DNA of 64,000 nucleotides from Loripinus fragilis (GCA_964019695.1 OZ026524.1:19151509-19215508); one strand, 5' to 3'; counted from the first letter of the stretch, positions 11,330 through 23,180 are shown. Made by a program: numbers and translations. The notes: generated by a model from the sequence alone, not told the origin.

Positions 11330-11910
11330 ATAGATAGATTAATATATGGATGGATTGATAGATATATACAGTAAATATACATGTAAGTAGATTAATATAT
11401 AGATAGATAGATACGTTTTGCCTTTCATGTCATGTAATTTTCGAGTTCACTGCATCAGACCTACAAAATAAAATCTTAGAATAAATTTCCGTAACAATTT
11501 AAATTGGTCAAATTATAATAAGGGACCAAATCGTGTCGTATTGAATTGTCCTGGATCTATTTGAATGCTTTCACAGAGAGAGAACCCACTTTGTAGCATG
11601 ACCTGTATATTTTTGACTTTGTGATAATTCCCCGCTGTATGGGTTTTAAATGTTAAATACAATGTACCCCACTAACATTACATGTACAATGAAGGCATTA
11701 AAATACTTACATCTTCGTTTTTCGCCCGTCTTTTCGTCTATATCTTGTCTCTACCTCGTGAATTGCGCCGTTTAAAATGAACAACATCGTTAACAGAACA
11801 CATAAACAAAAAACTCAAAACACGAAAGTAAAAAGTCAAAACACCGAAATAAAAACGACATAACACAAAACACAATGTCACATATAGGCTTCCGTACTTA
11901 TCTGTGTTTA
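11330..11910 (-). repeat. GATA-microsatellite-linked repeat, copy 3
   Basis: Imperfect GATA repeats (11,330-11,413), then 'acgttttgcctttcatgtca', then the same blocks as copy 1 in reverse: 'cctacaaaataaaatcttag', 'acctcgtgaattgcgccgtt', and finally 'tcacatataggcttccgtac'. The full element length is ~500 bp excluding the microsatellite. Confidence 0.7.
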
Positions 11911-11949
11911 ATCTCTATTTTGTATATTGATTGATATGTACTAGGAAGT

Positions 11950-12262
11950 GATTCATTTATAAGTTAGGGACCTTTCATGCAAACCAAACATCTGTGTGTA
12001 TTGATAACATCACAATCAAGAGTGCGGTTGGTACCATGAAACTAGTTTAAGCCCTCCAGTAATTTTCTTTCTGACCGTTCTAAGGCAGTGCTTCTTTTGA
12101 GGATCATTTTTTTCTTTAAATTGTGTTTTGTCTTTTGTCTTTGCCTCTCTGCCTTACTGCCTTGTCTGTTTCTTGCAGCTTTGTAGTCGCCTGTTGGGTA
12201 AGGACTGACCTCCTGGCTCTCTTGTATGTGATATTTTCTCGTGTTTTGTCACTTTCCTATTC
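11950..12262 (+). repeat. RT-family 3' tail, plus orientation
   Basis: Reverse-complement version of the tail: 'taagttagggacctttcatg', 'ttaagccctccagtaatttt', 'tgttgggtaaggactgacct' and 'tgtcactttcctat' in inverted order. It is interrupted on the right by the SINE at 12,263. Confidence 0.65.
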
Positions 12263-12390
12263 TCTAGGAGGATCTAAAAGGATTAATGTGTCTTGCTCAA
12301 GGACACAACGCAGTGACGCCGGTGAGGCTCGAACCCGCGGCCCCTCGGTCTCGAGTCAAGCACACTACCACTGAGCCGCTGTGCTCTCAA
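12263..12390 (-). repeat. tRNA-derived SINE (CAAGGACACAACGC type)
   Basis: The minus strand reads a tRNA-like head with box A (ggctcagtggtag) and box B (gggttcgagcctc), then a conserved core 'cactgcgttgtgtccttgag'. The same unit is at 63,375-63,575. It is inserted in the RT-family tail and is therefore younger than it. Confidence 0.75.
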
Positions 12391-13040
12391 CGTCACAAGT
12401 TTGTACCAATATCTGTCGACATATACAACTTTAAGCAGCTCTAGAATTGTCAATTTCGGAGGTACGACAACCATTTTTTTTTTGCAAATTGTTTGGAATA
12501 AGTAGTTTGGGACCCTTTCTTCTTAATGGAATTATTGCTCTTTTCATCCAACGTTTGCCGATTAATTGATGATACCAGGAGATCTTTCCGTTATTTTGAC
12601 GTTACGTCGCAAAAACTGTGACGTCAGATCAAAGGGCACTGCTATACAAAACCGCATTTGAGGACTGACGTGTATTATTTCCGAACGAAAAGTACACAAA
12701 TCAATAACTTGAACATATACCTGTTGAAAGATGTCAAAAACTGAAAATGTAAAAATCTACCCATAAGGGCCCTTTTCCTGCATTTCGCATTATATGACTT
12801 TAAGCTACTGACCGAACAGAATTTGGAGTTTCTAAGCTAATCAGGATGTTGTACAGGCTCGTCTGAGTGTACACATGTCAAAAAGCCACATTGTTGAAAA
12901 TCACATGTCGTGGCAAAATGGTCAAACTATACCTGTATTCCTTTTCACTTGTTATATTATTTACTCTTGTCGAAAAGCAGTTGTTCTTATTGTCAATCAC
13001 ATATACTTGATCGTGGTTGGCTCCTCCTCCTATTTCTACC
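12391..13040. other. no gene; one perfect CRE
   Basis: Mostly unique AT-rich sequence. It includes 'acgttacgtcgc' followed by a perfect TGACGTCA at 12,619-12,626. Confidence 0.4.
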
Positions 13041-13041
13041 T

Positions 13042-13195
13042 GTAATTATATAAGAATCCACCATGAGTGCGAGGGTGAAATTGAAAAATCAGTCCCCAGG
13101 ATCACCCATTGACATCACAAGGAAAATGGTGATCGCCAGAGACAGATTTTTCTATCCCACCCTCACACAAATAATGGATTCTTTTTCTTACACAT
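13042..13195. mobile_element. hairpin (MITE-like) element
   Basis: The left arm 'ataagaatccaccatgagtg' through 'gaaaaatcagtc' pairs with the right arm 'cagatttttctatcccaccc' through 'ggattctttttcttac'. Arms are ~50 bases with mismatches around a ~50-base centre. Confidence 0.55.
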
Positions 13196-13624
13196 CATTA
13201 AATTAGGCCTAATGCTACGTCTGTTTTTGGGCCCACTGGGGTTTAACAGTTGGATTTATATTGCTATATTCCTTACACACCATTAAATAAGGCATTTTTG
13301 CATTTAAAATACACACAGAAATTCCTGAATACGCTTGGATGCGACATATAACATAATGACGGCAACGGATGACGTCACTTGTCTAATGACGTGCGCTTTT
13401 GTCATGGAAGATCGTGCGGCACTTCGTTTTTCTTTATCTTTTCCACGGGTGGGATAGAATTATCTCACATGGGCTAAACAGCGGATATCCCATTAAAATT
13501 ATATTACGTCAAGATAACAATAATGAAATAAAAACAGTAAAGCTATATTAGAAACTTCAGTGATGGCATTAAATTTGATATCGCTCCGTTGCCAACATGT
13601 GTAAGATGAATAACACATTGGCAT

Positions 13625-13830
13625 TAAGGAAGAAATCAAAGATCAGGAATCGATACATATAAAGTACAACATCTGACCCTGAATATCATTTGGGAAAGTT
13701 AAAAAATACAAGCGAACATCACTCACCAGCAGGTTATCACAGGGCTGTCAGAAACAGACAAGAGAGTATATCAAGGACTAACACAAACAACAAAAGAAGC
13801 ACCGCCTTAGTAGAAAAATACTGACAAAGT
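13625..13830 (-). repeat. RT-family 3' tail, short copy
   Basis: Begins 'aaagatcaggaatcgataca' and includes 'agcaggttatcacagggctg' and 'agaagcaccgcctta'. Truncated after ~200 bp. Confidence 0.6.
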
Positions 13831-14389
13831 TGAATTTGTCAAGTTTGCAAATGAGAACGAAAAGACTCAAGTAACCCCCTCTCTCGATCTCTCTCTCTCA
13901 TTCTCTCTATCTCTCTCTCAGCAAGCTAACAAATAAATATCATTTTGAAACAATAATAAGAAGTAGTTCATCAAGGAGCTTTTAGTAATACTTATAACAC
14001 CCAACTGACCAGAAATACACTGCAACAGCAAACCTCTTACAAAAATCAATTTCTTTTTCAAAACGTGGTCAGGCTGCATATCAAGTCTAAGGGAATGGAT
14101 CATTGAGAGCGTGCACATGCGCCAGCGAATGGTTGTCCTGGTTTTCCAGGGACATTTTTAAGGACATTTTTGGATTTAAAAACAACTTTCTGGCTTAGTT
14201 TTTACTATTTTCTACATTGCACTTCTTAGTTAAACAAAAATCAGCCAAAAGTTTTTTGTTATTGTGTGTGTTTTTTTTTGTTGTTCTTATTTGTTGTTTT
14301 TGTTATTTTTATTTTATCAAAATTTCAAAATTCGTACTCCCTGGTGTAATGCTCAAGTATGAACAAAACCAGTAAAGATAGAAAGTACA
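13831..14389. other. no gene; CT-rich tract
   Basis: A CT microsatellite at about 13,876-13,920 and T-rich sequence with 'ttttgttgttcttatttgtt'. No coding signal. Confidence 0.45.
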
Positions 14390-16740
14390 AGTAGCCCATT
14401 GGGCAACGATCGCTCACCTGAGAGCCAGCATAATGTTTGGAGACACCATAATTTACAATGCTCAGAGGCAGGTAACTCTGAACTTGAAACAGTGACCAGA
14501 AATTAATTGAATAACATAAGATATTATGCTAGTTCTATTATCTGCAAGTCTTAACAGATCTGAATAAAAATTGCAGAGAAAACCTGGTGAATGTATAGTT
14601 TCAGATGCTCAAGGGCATCTCACTCCGTAGTCAGGGATGGTATCTGCCCGAAATTCAAACTCATCCATACTTTTATGTATGTCCTGGTTACCAACAAGGA
14701 TGAAGAAAATCAGATGAAAAATGAAGGCTCTAGAGTGGTCACAAAATTAAAAAGCTATATTTTAGACGCTCAATGGCAGCTAACTCTGAAGCTGTTGGTT
14801 GGGTGTGGCCGTAAATCAAACTCATTCAAACTTTTATGGGTGTCCTTGTTACCTGCAAAAATGAGGAAGATCCATTCAAAAATGAAGGTACTAGAGTGGT
14901 CACAACAGATCTCCAAATGTAAGTCTATGCAGATTTTTTATGATGCTCAATGGAAGTTAACTCCACAGTCTGATGTTGGTTCACCATTAAATTCAAACTC
15001 ATAAAAGCTTTTATGGTTGTCCTTGTTACCTGCAAGCATGAAGAAGATCCAATCAAAAATGAAGGTGCTAGAGTGGTCACAACAATGATACATTATCCAT
15101 CATTCTTTAAGATGCTCAAGGGCAGCTTACACCTTGATAGGTGATGAGATCTTGGCGAAATTCAAACTCATTGGAGCTTTTATAGTTGCCCTTCTTATCT
15201 GAAGAAGATCAAATCAAAAATGAACGCGCTAGAGTGGTCACAACATTGTTACATTATCCATCAATTTTTAAGATGCTCAAGGGCAGCTAACTCCTTAATA
15301 GGTGATGGGATCTTGACGAAACTCATCTCTGCTTTTATAGTTGTCCTTCTTATCTGCAAGAATGAATATGATCTATTTAAATTTGAAAGCACTAGAGTGG
15401 TCACAACATTTCTCCCATTATAAGTCTATGGGGATTCTTTAAGACGCTCAAGGGCAGTAAGCCCAAAGTCCAAGGTCTGATCTGGCCGAATTTTGAACCC
15501 ATCTGAGAAATTATGGGTTGACTTGTTGCCTGCAAGAATAAAAGTTCCATCAAAAATGAAGGAGCTAGAGTGGTCACAACGTTATTGATCAATTTTAAGA
15601 TGCTCAAGCGGAGCTAATTCCAAAATAGGTGATGATATATTGACGAAATTCTACGTCATCCAAGCTTTAATAGTTCTCCTTATGGTATGAAAGAATGAAG
15701 AAAATGCATTCAAAATTGAAAGCACTAGAGTGGTCACAACATTTCTCCCATAATAAGTCTATAGGAATTTTTCAAACGCTCAAGGGCAGGTAACTCATAA
15801 GCCCCTGGTCGGATCCTGCTGAATTTCGAATCCATCCGAGATATTTTAGATTTACTTGTTGCCTGCAAGAATGAAGAAGATCCAATCAAAAATGAAAGAG
15901 CTAGAGTGGTCACAACATAATTCATTTATTTTTAAGATGCTCAAGGGGAGCCAACTCCAAAATAGGTGATGGGATCATGACCAAATTTAAACTCATCGAA
16001 GCTTTAATAGTTGTTCTTATTGTTTGCAAGAATGAAGAAGATCCATTTAAAACTGAAAGCACTAGAGTGGTCACAACATTTCTCCCATTATAAGTATATG
16101 GGGATTTTTCCAAACACTCAAGGGCAGGTAACTCATAAGTCCCTGGTCGGATCCTGCTGAATTTCGAACCCATCCGAGATATTATGGGTTTACTTGTTAC
16201 TTGCAAGAATAAAAGATCCAATCAAAAATGAAGGAGCTAGAGTTGTCACAACGTTATTCATCAATTTGTAAGATGCTCAAGGGGCGCTAACTCCAAAATA
16301 GGTGATGAGATCTTAACGAAATTCTAAGTCTTTCAAGCTTTAATAGTTTTCTTTATTGTATGCAAAAATGAAGAAGATGCATTTAAAATTGAAAGCACTA
16401 GAGAGGTCACAACATTTCTCCCATTATAAGTCTATAGGGATTTTTTCAAACGCTCAAGGGCAGGTAGCTCATAAGTCCCTTGTCGGATACTGCTGAATTT
16501 CAAACACATTCGAGAGTTTATGGGTTTACTTGTTGCCTGCAAGAATGAAGAAGATCCAATCAAAAATGAAAGAGCTAGAGTGGTCACAACATTATTCGTT
16601 AACTTTTAAGATGCTCAAGGGGAGCCAACTCAAAAAATAGGTGATGGGATCATGACCAAATTCAAACACATCGAAGCGTTAATAGTTTTCGCTATTGTTT
16701 GCAAGAATGAAGAAGATCCATTCCAATTTAAAGGTTTCAG
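14390..16740. repeat. satellite array with dimeric higher-order unit
   Basis: The word 'gagtggtcacaac' (with variants) starts at 14733, 14894, 15071, 15232, 15395, 15568, 15728, 15904, 16065, 16240, 16401 and 16578. Successive distances are 161, 177, 161, 163, 173, 160, 176, 161, 175, 161 and 177. Monomers alternate between one continuing 'atttctcccattataagtc' and one continuing 'attattcatcaatttttaag', giving a ~337-bp dimer. Frames of 60-137 codons across it are satellite translation, not genes. Confidence 0.85.
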
Positions 16741-17453
16741 AGACAGTTCACCGACATGACAGTTCATCTACACGCATTTTGAAGACATTTCACCGACAGA
16801 ATTGAAGACAGTTCACCGACAGAATTGAAGACAGTTCATCGACAAATTTATACTGTAATTATATTGAATGTCAAAATTTTCACCATTTATTGATGGTATA
16901 ATGAACAAAGGCCTAATATAAAGCTTATTAAATTACACATTTGCTATTGCAATATTATTTTATTAGACATGCATACAACTGCCTATATATAGCGATCATT
17001 ACATTGTCTGTGCGAAAATACGTCTTCTGTCAATAACGTAAAAATAACTATATAAAAAAATAAAAGGTAGGCCTGAACAAATCTGTTTAAAAATATTCAA
17101 AAGGAATGCTTTGATTTGCTGGCGAATTTCATCAAAAATAATGTACGATTGGCTATAGGATCACATCAATATAGCTTCATGTAGAAATCAAATGTCTGTC
17201 TATCAATCATTTATCAGCCAAACAAAACATCGCTTTCTCAACAAATTATATCAACATATCACCTCAAATCATAACTCATCAATATTTCTTCACAATAATA
17301 AATTATATTTGCGAGCCATATCTCAATAAAGTGATAAAAAAGTGTATGTGAACTGTCTTCAAAACTGTCGGCGAACTGTCTTCAAATCTGTCGGTGAACT
17401 GTCTTCAAAAACCGTGTCGGTGAATTGTCTTGTCGGTGAACTGCCTTGTTCCC
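16736..17453. mobile_element. 0.7-kb element with repeated GACAGTTCACCGACA ends
   Basis: Interrupts the satellite. The left end carries four direct 'acagttcaccgacag'-type units (16,740-16,845). The right end carries the same units inverted (17,347-17,445), finishing 'cttgttccc'. The centre is AT-rich and non-coding. The satellite resumes on the right with 'attgaaagcactagagtgg' and the left flank ends 'atttaaa', so a 7-bp duplication with one mismatch (ATTTAAA/ATTGAAA) is plausible. A matching right end lies at 48,133-48,157. Superfamily not determinable. Confidence 0.65.
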
Positions 17454-17606
17454 ATTGAAAGCACTAGAGTGGTCACAACATTTCTCCCATTATAAGTCTA
17501 TGGGGATTTTTCCAGACTCTCAAAGGCAACTAACTCATAAGTCCCTGCTGAATTTGGAACCCATTTGAGATTTTATGGTTGTCCTCGTTACCTGCAAGAA
17601 TAATAA
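17454..17606. repeat. satellite monomer between two insertions
   Basis: Continues the array at 'gaaagcactagagtggtcac' and 'gttacctgcaagaataataa'. It separates the 0.7-kb element from the 5.3-kb element. Confidence 0.75.
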
Positions 17607-17780
17607 GTCCAGGCACTGATTTCTGTACAGGCCTTATTTTTTTAGTTGGCACAACTTACCTGCCAGAAAAGGTTTGACTGCAGAAATGCAATCCTGGGAT
17701 CTTCCGCAATACGCCTAGGTACGTCGTACAGTTAAATTGTGGTAGCAGTTTTTCTGTAAAACGCCATCATTGAACGTACC

Positions 17781-19747
17781 CTACGCTAAATGAGGCTTAG
17801 GTAAATTGAGAGGAAAACACGCTTCAGGTTCAGTCATTGCTTCCTATTCAGCATATTTCCATTAAAACTTATATACATTACATGTATGTAATGGCATACG
17901 ACGGTAAAGCAATATAAAAATGTGTATATGGTATATTAGACGTAAAAATGTCCAACGGAAGGGCTGATTTACCCCACCCCCTGAATATAATGTATCAAAA
18001 TTCAAAAAGAAATGAAATCTTCCCCAATTCTTAATTATCAAGTAAAATAGCATATTTATAATCATATGTAAACATATTCTTATAGTATGTTTGTCATGTT
18101 TTACAATTGTTACAAATCAAAGAAAGAACATTCCACATGAAATGACAATTCAGGAATGCTTGTATTACACAATTTTCAGTGTAAACTCTCTGTTGCAATA
18201 TATTGTATCTGTGACTTATACTAAATTCTTATATATGGACATGACGACAGACTTAAAATCATTAAATGAAATGCAGCAAACAGCCAGTATGCGCTTTACC
18301 ATTATACAACATAATATAACAGTTATATACGTTACTTACTTCCAAATGTATTACTATTTGATGCAGTAATATCATTAGATTATGGGCTACAAAACGACTT
18401 CCACGAAGTGAGGTTGTTAGACTGTAAATATTAGTTCTATTAAAATTTCATTAAGAATGAATAACAACACCCAACAACCCTGAAGACGAAAATGGACTTG
18501 TTCATTTGATAAAAGTGGGAAGTTTCATTCGACTTAAAAGGGTTAAGGAGATGGTGACATTCATCATACGCTTTGTCTTGTTCTGCAATGTTATAGAGCA
18601 TTGAGACAGGATATTCTTTCTAAGGTTCTATATGGTTATACATTTTAGAGGTCAATGTTTATCACTTAGAACATCTCTCTTGCATTGTAAAGATTATATT
18701 GTAGCTGTTGCAAACTGAATGGTCTCAAATAGATTATTGTAAATTTTGTTTTCATTTTTTTCTATCAAATAGGCTTAGTATTAACGTGGAATTTGTTCAT
18801 ATAAAATTAATACGATATTCAGCTAGTCAAATGAACACATAATCATTGATGCAAGAATGGCATCCCATTAATCTTTTGTATGTTCCAAATCAAACTAAAT
18901 TGATGATAAATAGTAACGTAAATAAAATATCAAATTATTAAGCACATTTGATTTTAGTTCAGCAATAAAGGCTCATGCGAGCCTGTAAAAATATGTCATT
19001 AGACACATCAGAGCACTTGCTGCTTGTATATGTACATGTAGATGAAGACAAATGCTAGCTCCACTGCATCAGCATGGGGTATCAAACGGTGCATTTGTAT
19101 GTCGTTATAAATCACTACCCTCAACATGTTTGTGCTTTTATATAATTTCCTATTTATGTGTAATACATTTTTTTAGTCTAAAGAAGTTAAGTATTTTTTT
19201 AAGTAAAACTGTGTAGATTTTAATTGTATATCACTTATTCATTCTAATGTTTATATACATATAGCGCTTTGCTATCAAAAATTATATTTCCATGACTCCT
19301 GTTATGATTTTGCCATGCCACATTCTGTATATAGTGAATATTATCATCAGTTATTTAAGCATTGGTTGCTTAAATTGAGTTAGATATCATGACTGCATGT
19401 TTTTAAACGTTTTATTTTTCCTTCCAATATCTTAAACAACATTTTAAAGAATATTTTACATTACCCGAGTGTCACAATGTCTTATTCAGCCTGACATAAT
19501 TCTTGCCTGATAATGTCATACGTGTATAGATGTTTCTTAAGCAGCAATTAACATGTGTTCCTTGGATATGATCATATCACATGAGATTGTTGTCATCCAT
19601 TATAACTTATTTTCCCCATTTTCAGGGAAATGTTTTTTCAATATAAAACCTCTCCTTATAAAGTGATATTAGTTTAGCAAATGATCAATGGTACTAGCAG
19701 TTTCATTAGATAAACTATAAGAAGGGTATGCTGAAAAAAAAACTAAA
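17781..19747. other. interior of the TIR element, no gene seen
   Basis: AT-rich; the longest open stretches (60-92 codons) are low-complexity and lack any family resemblance. Confidence 0.5.
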
Positions 19748-20278
19748 GTAAGTAAGGGTGCAAAGATCAGGAATCGATACAATCAAGTACCACACCTGAC
19801 TCAGGATACCAATGGGAAAAAGACAAACTCACAGTAGACACCACTAACGAGAGCCAAGAGGTCAGCCCTTTCCAAGCAGGTGACCACAAAGCACATCTAA
19901 ACAGACCCGCACAAAGACATAGCAAACACAAGACAGAACAAAAACATAAAATATCCACAAAAGAAGTACCACCTTGGAACGGTCAGTAAAATATTTTACT
20001 GGAGGGCTAAAACCGGTTTAACGGCGCCAACCTCACACTTTATTCAGATGTGGTTCAAGACACATAGATATTTGGTTTGCATGAAAGACCCCTAACTTAT
20101 CAATGCATCATCTCCTAAAACATATAAATCAAGATATAACAAGGAGATAAAGCAAAGATAAGGACTCAACAGTAAATTAAACTGAATACCGGAGCAAAAG
20201 AAATCCAACAGTTAACCCCGGTGGGCCCGACAAACAGGCAAAGCATCAGCCCCTACCATCTCATCAATAGATAAGTCT
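19748..20278 (-). repeat. 3' untranslated tail of RT retroelement (reference copy)
   Basis: Lies immediately 3' of the RT stop codon on the minus strand and ends at 'gtaagtaagggtgcaaagat' on the plus strand. It is the template against which the dispersed tails in the window are recognised: 'taccacacctgactcaggat', 'gtcagccctttccaagcagg', 'ccttggaacggtcagtaaaa' and 'ggtttgcatgaaagacccct'. Confidence 0.75.
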
Positions 20279-21082
20279 TTAAGTCGGAACCATCATAGAG
20301 TCTGAAGTCCGACCCACCGGCGTGCAATTAAAGAGGAAAGCAAAGTTGCCAACCGTGATTGGGTTGACTACCAAGCATGCAGTCTGTTGCAATACATTAA
20401 TGTTATAGCCAATCTTTTTATAATGGGAAATTATTTTAATGAACTGCGTTGAAAAATTATTAGAGCCAACAATCTTCTTCAACTTATACACCAAGTCACC
20501 ATAGAAATCAGGTTCCGAAAGTCCTTGGCGCAAGAGAGATTTAAGTCCAACTTGGAATTTAGAAATCCAATCATAGTATCGTCTATAAAATTTTGAAAAT
20601 GTTTTGCGAAGTTTATGATATCGATAGACTTGTTTAAGAAGTTTCTGAGTTAACAATTTATTGCAAGTGTTGAAGTCAGCAACATAGCTAGATGCTTTAG
20701 CAAAACGAACAAGTTGAGAGATATAGACTCCATAGGATGTTGAACGAGGAACATCACCATCTAAAAATGGGAAATTGACAATTTCAAAATCAAAGTCGTC
20801 ACGTTTATCATAAATTTTGGTAGAAACAATATCATTAAAAATTGACAAATGCAAGTCTAAAAATGCAGCTTCGGTATCAGACGCATTGGCTTTATTCAGT
20901 TGGAGCTCTGAAGGGTATATTTGACTAACCATATTGTCAAAATAAACATAATTAATATTCAAAATATCGTCCAAATACCTGGAAGTAGTGTTAAACGCAT
21001 CAATAACATCAGCCTGCTTATCATCAGAAAGAAATCTATTTAAACGCTGAAACAAGTAATGTGTCATCATCTGCATGTGCAT
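20279..21082 (-). CDS. reverse transcriptase, 5'-truncated C-terminal half
   Basis: 267 codons without a stop. It carries the RT catalytic box as RYLDDILNI near residue 40, then 'SELQLNKANASDTEAAFLDL', 'KIYDKRDDFDFEIVNFPFLD' and 'SYGVYISQLVRFAKASSYV', ending SDSMMVPT. This block order is typical of a widespread invertebrate RT family; I lean to Penelope-like, but the clade is uncertain. The N-terminal half, with the palm aspartate and the GIPMG box, is missing. The first Met is only where homology starts, not a true start. The intact frame suggests a fairly recent 5'-truncated insertion inside the 5.3-kb TIR element. Not a host gene. Confidence 0.8.
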   Translation of the reverse strand: MHMQMMTHYLFQRLNRFLSDDKQADVIDAFNTTSRYLDDILNINYVYFDNMVSQIYPSELQLNKANASDTEAAFLDLHLSIFNDIVSTKIYDKRDDFDFEIVNFPFLDGDVPRSTSYGVYISQLVRFAKASSYVADFNTCNKLLTQKLLKQVYRYHKLRKTFSKFYRRYYDWISKFQVGLKSLLRQGLSEPDFYGDLVYKLKKIVGSNNFSTQFIKIISHYKKIGYNINVLQQTACLVVNPITVGNFAFLFNCTPVGRTSDSMMVPT

Positions 21083-21704
21083 ATAAATATCAGTATGTAA
21101 TCAGTGATTTTTAGAGATTATTTTTGAAAATAACTGATTACAGACACGTATAACGCATAACCTCTATTGTAATATATAAAAAATATCCTTACAACTCTTA
21201 GGTAATTGATTTTGTCTGGAATGTAAGCAAAGAAAATAGTATAATTTTATTACCATCTCTCTAAACATTAAGTGATTTGTATTTTTTTCTATGGGAAATT
21301 AACCTAGGTATTATACAAGGAGCTTTCATATAGTAAGATACTTACTTTGTTTGCATAATGTGTACAATAGTAAGCTGGGTACAAAAACTATTTTCAAATG
21401 ACTGATGAGACTTCATTCAATAAAACTTAGTTGTGTTGTTTTTCTCCTGTAATAAATATTCAAAATTCTACATACTTAATATTTTAGCTTTTCAGGGCCC
21501 AATCGTATACTGTCTTTGATACAATTAAGGACAAACATAGAACCTTATGATATTTGATATGGTTATATATGTTACTTTGACTAATTTGAAAGAAATGGAA
21601 TGTATTCTACTACTGCTAAAGAGCTGACTATTCCTTTCTTTATGTGTTTAAGAATCTTTAACTTTGGACAAATCAAAATGATATTTCGTGGAGATAAAAA
21701 CTTT
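21083..21704. other. AT-rich, no feature
   Basis: Interior of the TIR element 5' of the RT fragment. No coding or repeat signal recognised. Confidence 0.45.
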
Positions 21705-22272
21705 AAAAAAAATCTTTATTGCAAATGAAAATGTTTATAGATATAGTAACTTAATAAAAACTGGTAAATATTTTAGAACAAACTGCTGTCTTGTTATAAA
21801 TTTACAATAAACCAGGTTTGAAATTACATAAAATACCATATGACATATAATATAAGGTATTTAGCAATATATATAGGTAGTCTTAAAGTTTGTAATGTAC
21901 GTTACATATTGTCATACAAGCATTAAAATATGGAGCTTTACACCAGAAACGCAGTTAAGTATAGCTTTTTACTATCGTGTATCGATATATAAAGATTCTT
22001 TATTGAAAATGTAATTTTTTATGGATATAGTAACTTAATAAAAACTGGAAAATATTTTAGAACAAACTGCTGTCTTGTTATAAATTTACAATAAACCAGG
22101 TTTGAAATTACATAAAATACCATATGGCATATAATATAAGGTATTTAGCAATAAATATAGGTAGTCTTTAAGTTTGTAATGTACGTTACATATTGTCATA
22201 CAAGAATTGAAATATGGAACTTTACACCAGAAATGCAGTTAAGTAAAGCGTTTTACTATCGTGTATCGATAG
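21705..22272. repeat. tandem duplication, ~287-bp period
   Basis: 'atagtaacttaataaaaact' through 'ttactatcgtgtatcgata' occurs at 21,738-21,989 and again at 22,025-22,272 with only scattered differences. A recent duplication within the TIR element. Confidence 0.8.
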
Positions 22273-22898
22273 AATGCTCAATTATGGTTTAAAAAGGCAA
22301 CAGATGGTATTGCATGCCAACTTGCAAAGTGAAATGGTTCTAACAATTTTCACCATTTTTAGGGGGTAATCATATTCAACAGCATATAGTTCTTAAAGTA
22401 ATTATGATAGAAACAAGATGTTTGCAGTTTTGAAACAGTCAGGTAATTATCTTTTCCAAACATGGTATGTTTAACGTATATACCACTTATAGAACTTATA
22501 AGATTAAACTTTGACCAAAATTATTTGATTTTATAAGGCGTAATTGAAGATATAACGTAAATGACAGTTATAACATAAAAGTTGTGCTTCTGGATGCAAA
22601 CAATTTATTTTCATATTTGTTTAGGTCCTTATCGAGATTTAAGCAGTAAATAACGACCGTATGCACCATCTGGATACAACCTGGATAACATTTCTTATTC
22701 AAAGGTCGCCATTTTGTTTTTTACAATGAAATGGGCTGGGTGTACAAAACGACCCCTCCTGGAAAACTGCCACCACAATTTGACTGTACGACGTGCCTAG
22801 AAATGTTGTAGAAGGGTAGTTCTAACTATTTCTGAAGTCAAACCTTTTCTGGCTGGACAATTGTGCCAAGTCAATTTTCAAAAATCTGGCTCCTTGAC

Positions 22899-23180
22899 TA
22901 AATGAAGAACCAATCAAAAATGAAGTAGCGAGAGCTGTCACAAGGTTTTCCCCATTATCACCCTATGGGAGCTATCTGTTGTCATGGAAACCAAAGTAAT
23001 AATCCGATCTGGCTTAAACCCTAATGCAGCCTATCCCCCACCCCAAATATGCTTATAATGAAATTTGATTACGATTGGACAGCTGGCCTAAAATATAATA
23101 ATGTTTGAATGTGTAGACGCACGCACGGACGCACCGACGGACGGACGCCTGCTCTAGTCCCATACTATAAGCTCACCCTG
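22899..23180. repeat. satellite remnant and GGAC-rich repeat edge
   Basis: After the TIR element the satellite continues ('ccaatcaaaaatgaag', 'ccccattatcaccctatggg'). It passes into 'acgcacggacgcaccgacgg' and 'agctcaccctgagcc', a repeat edge I associate with bivalve genomes. The left partner 'gatcgctcacctgagagc' is at ~14,408, so the whole 14.4-23.2 kb block may be one repeat unit opened by insertions. Confidence 0.55.

Larger units (their letters stand above)
17607..22898. mobile_element. 5.3-kb element with ~170-bp terminal inverted repeats
   Basis: The left end (17,607-17,780: gtccaggcactgatt, 'ccagaaaaggtttgactgca', 'acgtcgtacagttaaattgt') is matched in reverse by the right end (22,725-22,898: 'caatttgactgtacgacgtg', 'agtcaaaccttttctggctg', ending ccttgac). 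TAA precedes the left end (17,604-17,606) and follows the right end (22,899-22,901). On both sides the outside DNA is the satellite in the same orientation. I see no transposase; the interior is AT-rich with a nested RT fragment and a tandem duplication. A 3-bp TAA duplication suits PIF/Harbinger-like elements, but this is inference. Confidence 0.7.

Noticed and set aside
14591..16221. Several 60-137-codon reading frames as genes
   Set aside because: They are read-through of satellite monomers on either strand, with no initiation or splice context.
14390..16740. CRISPR-like array, from the regularly spaced 'gagtggtcacaac'
   Set aside because: The DNA between the words is itself repeated, the period is 160-177 bp, and the context is eukaryotic; it is a satellite.
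21040..21082. A second RT active-site motif (ADDDTLL in another frame) at the 5' edge of the RT fragment
   Set aside because: Only a few codons long, out of frame with the main ORF, and the in-frame text still resembles the RT family; chance is likelier than a chimera.
17607..22898. LTR retrotransposon
   Set aside because: The end repeats are inverted, not direct, and there is no primer-binding site or polypurine tract; the RT inside is a 5'-truncated insertion of another family.
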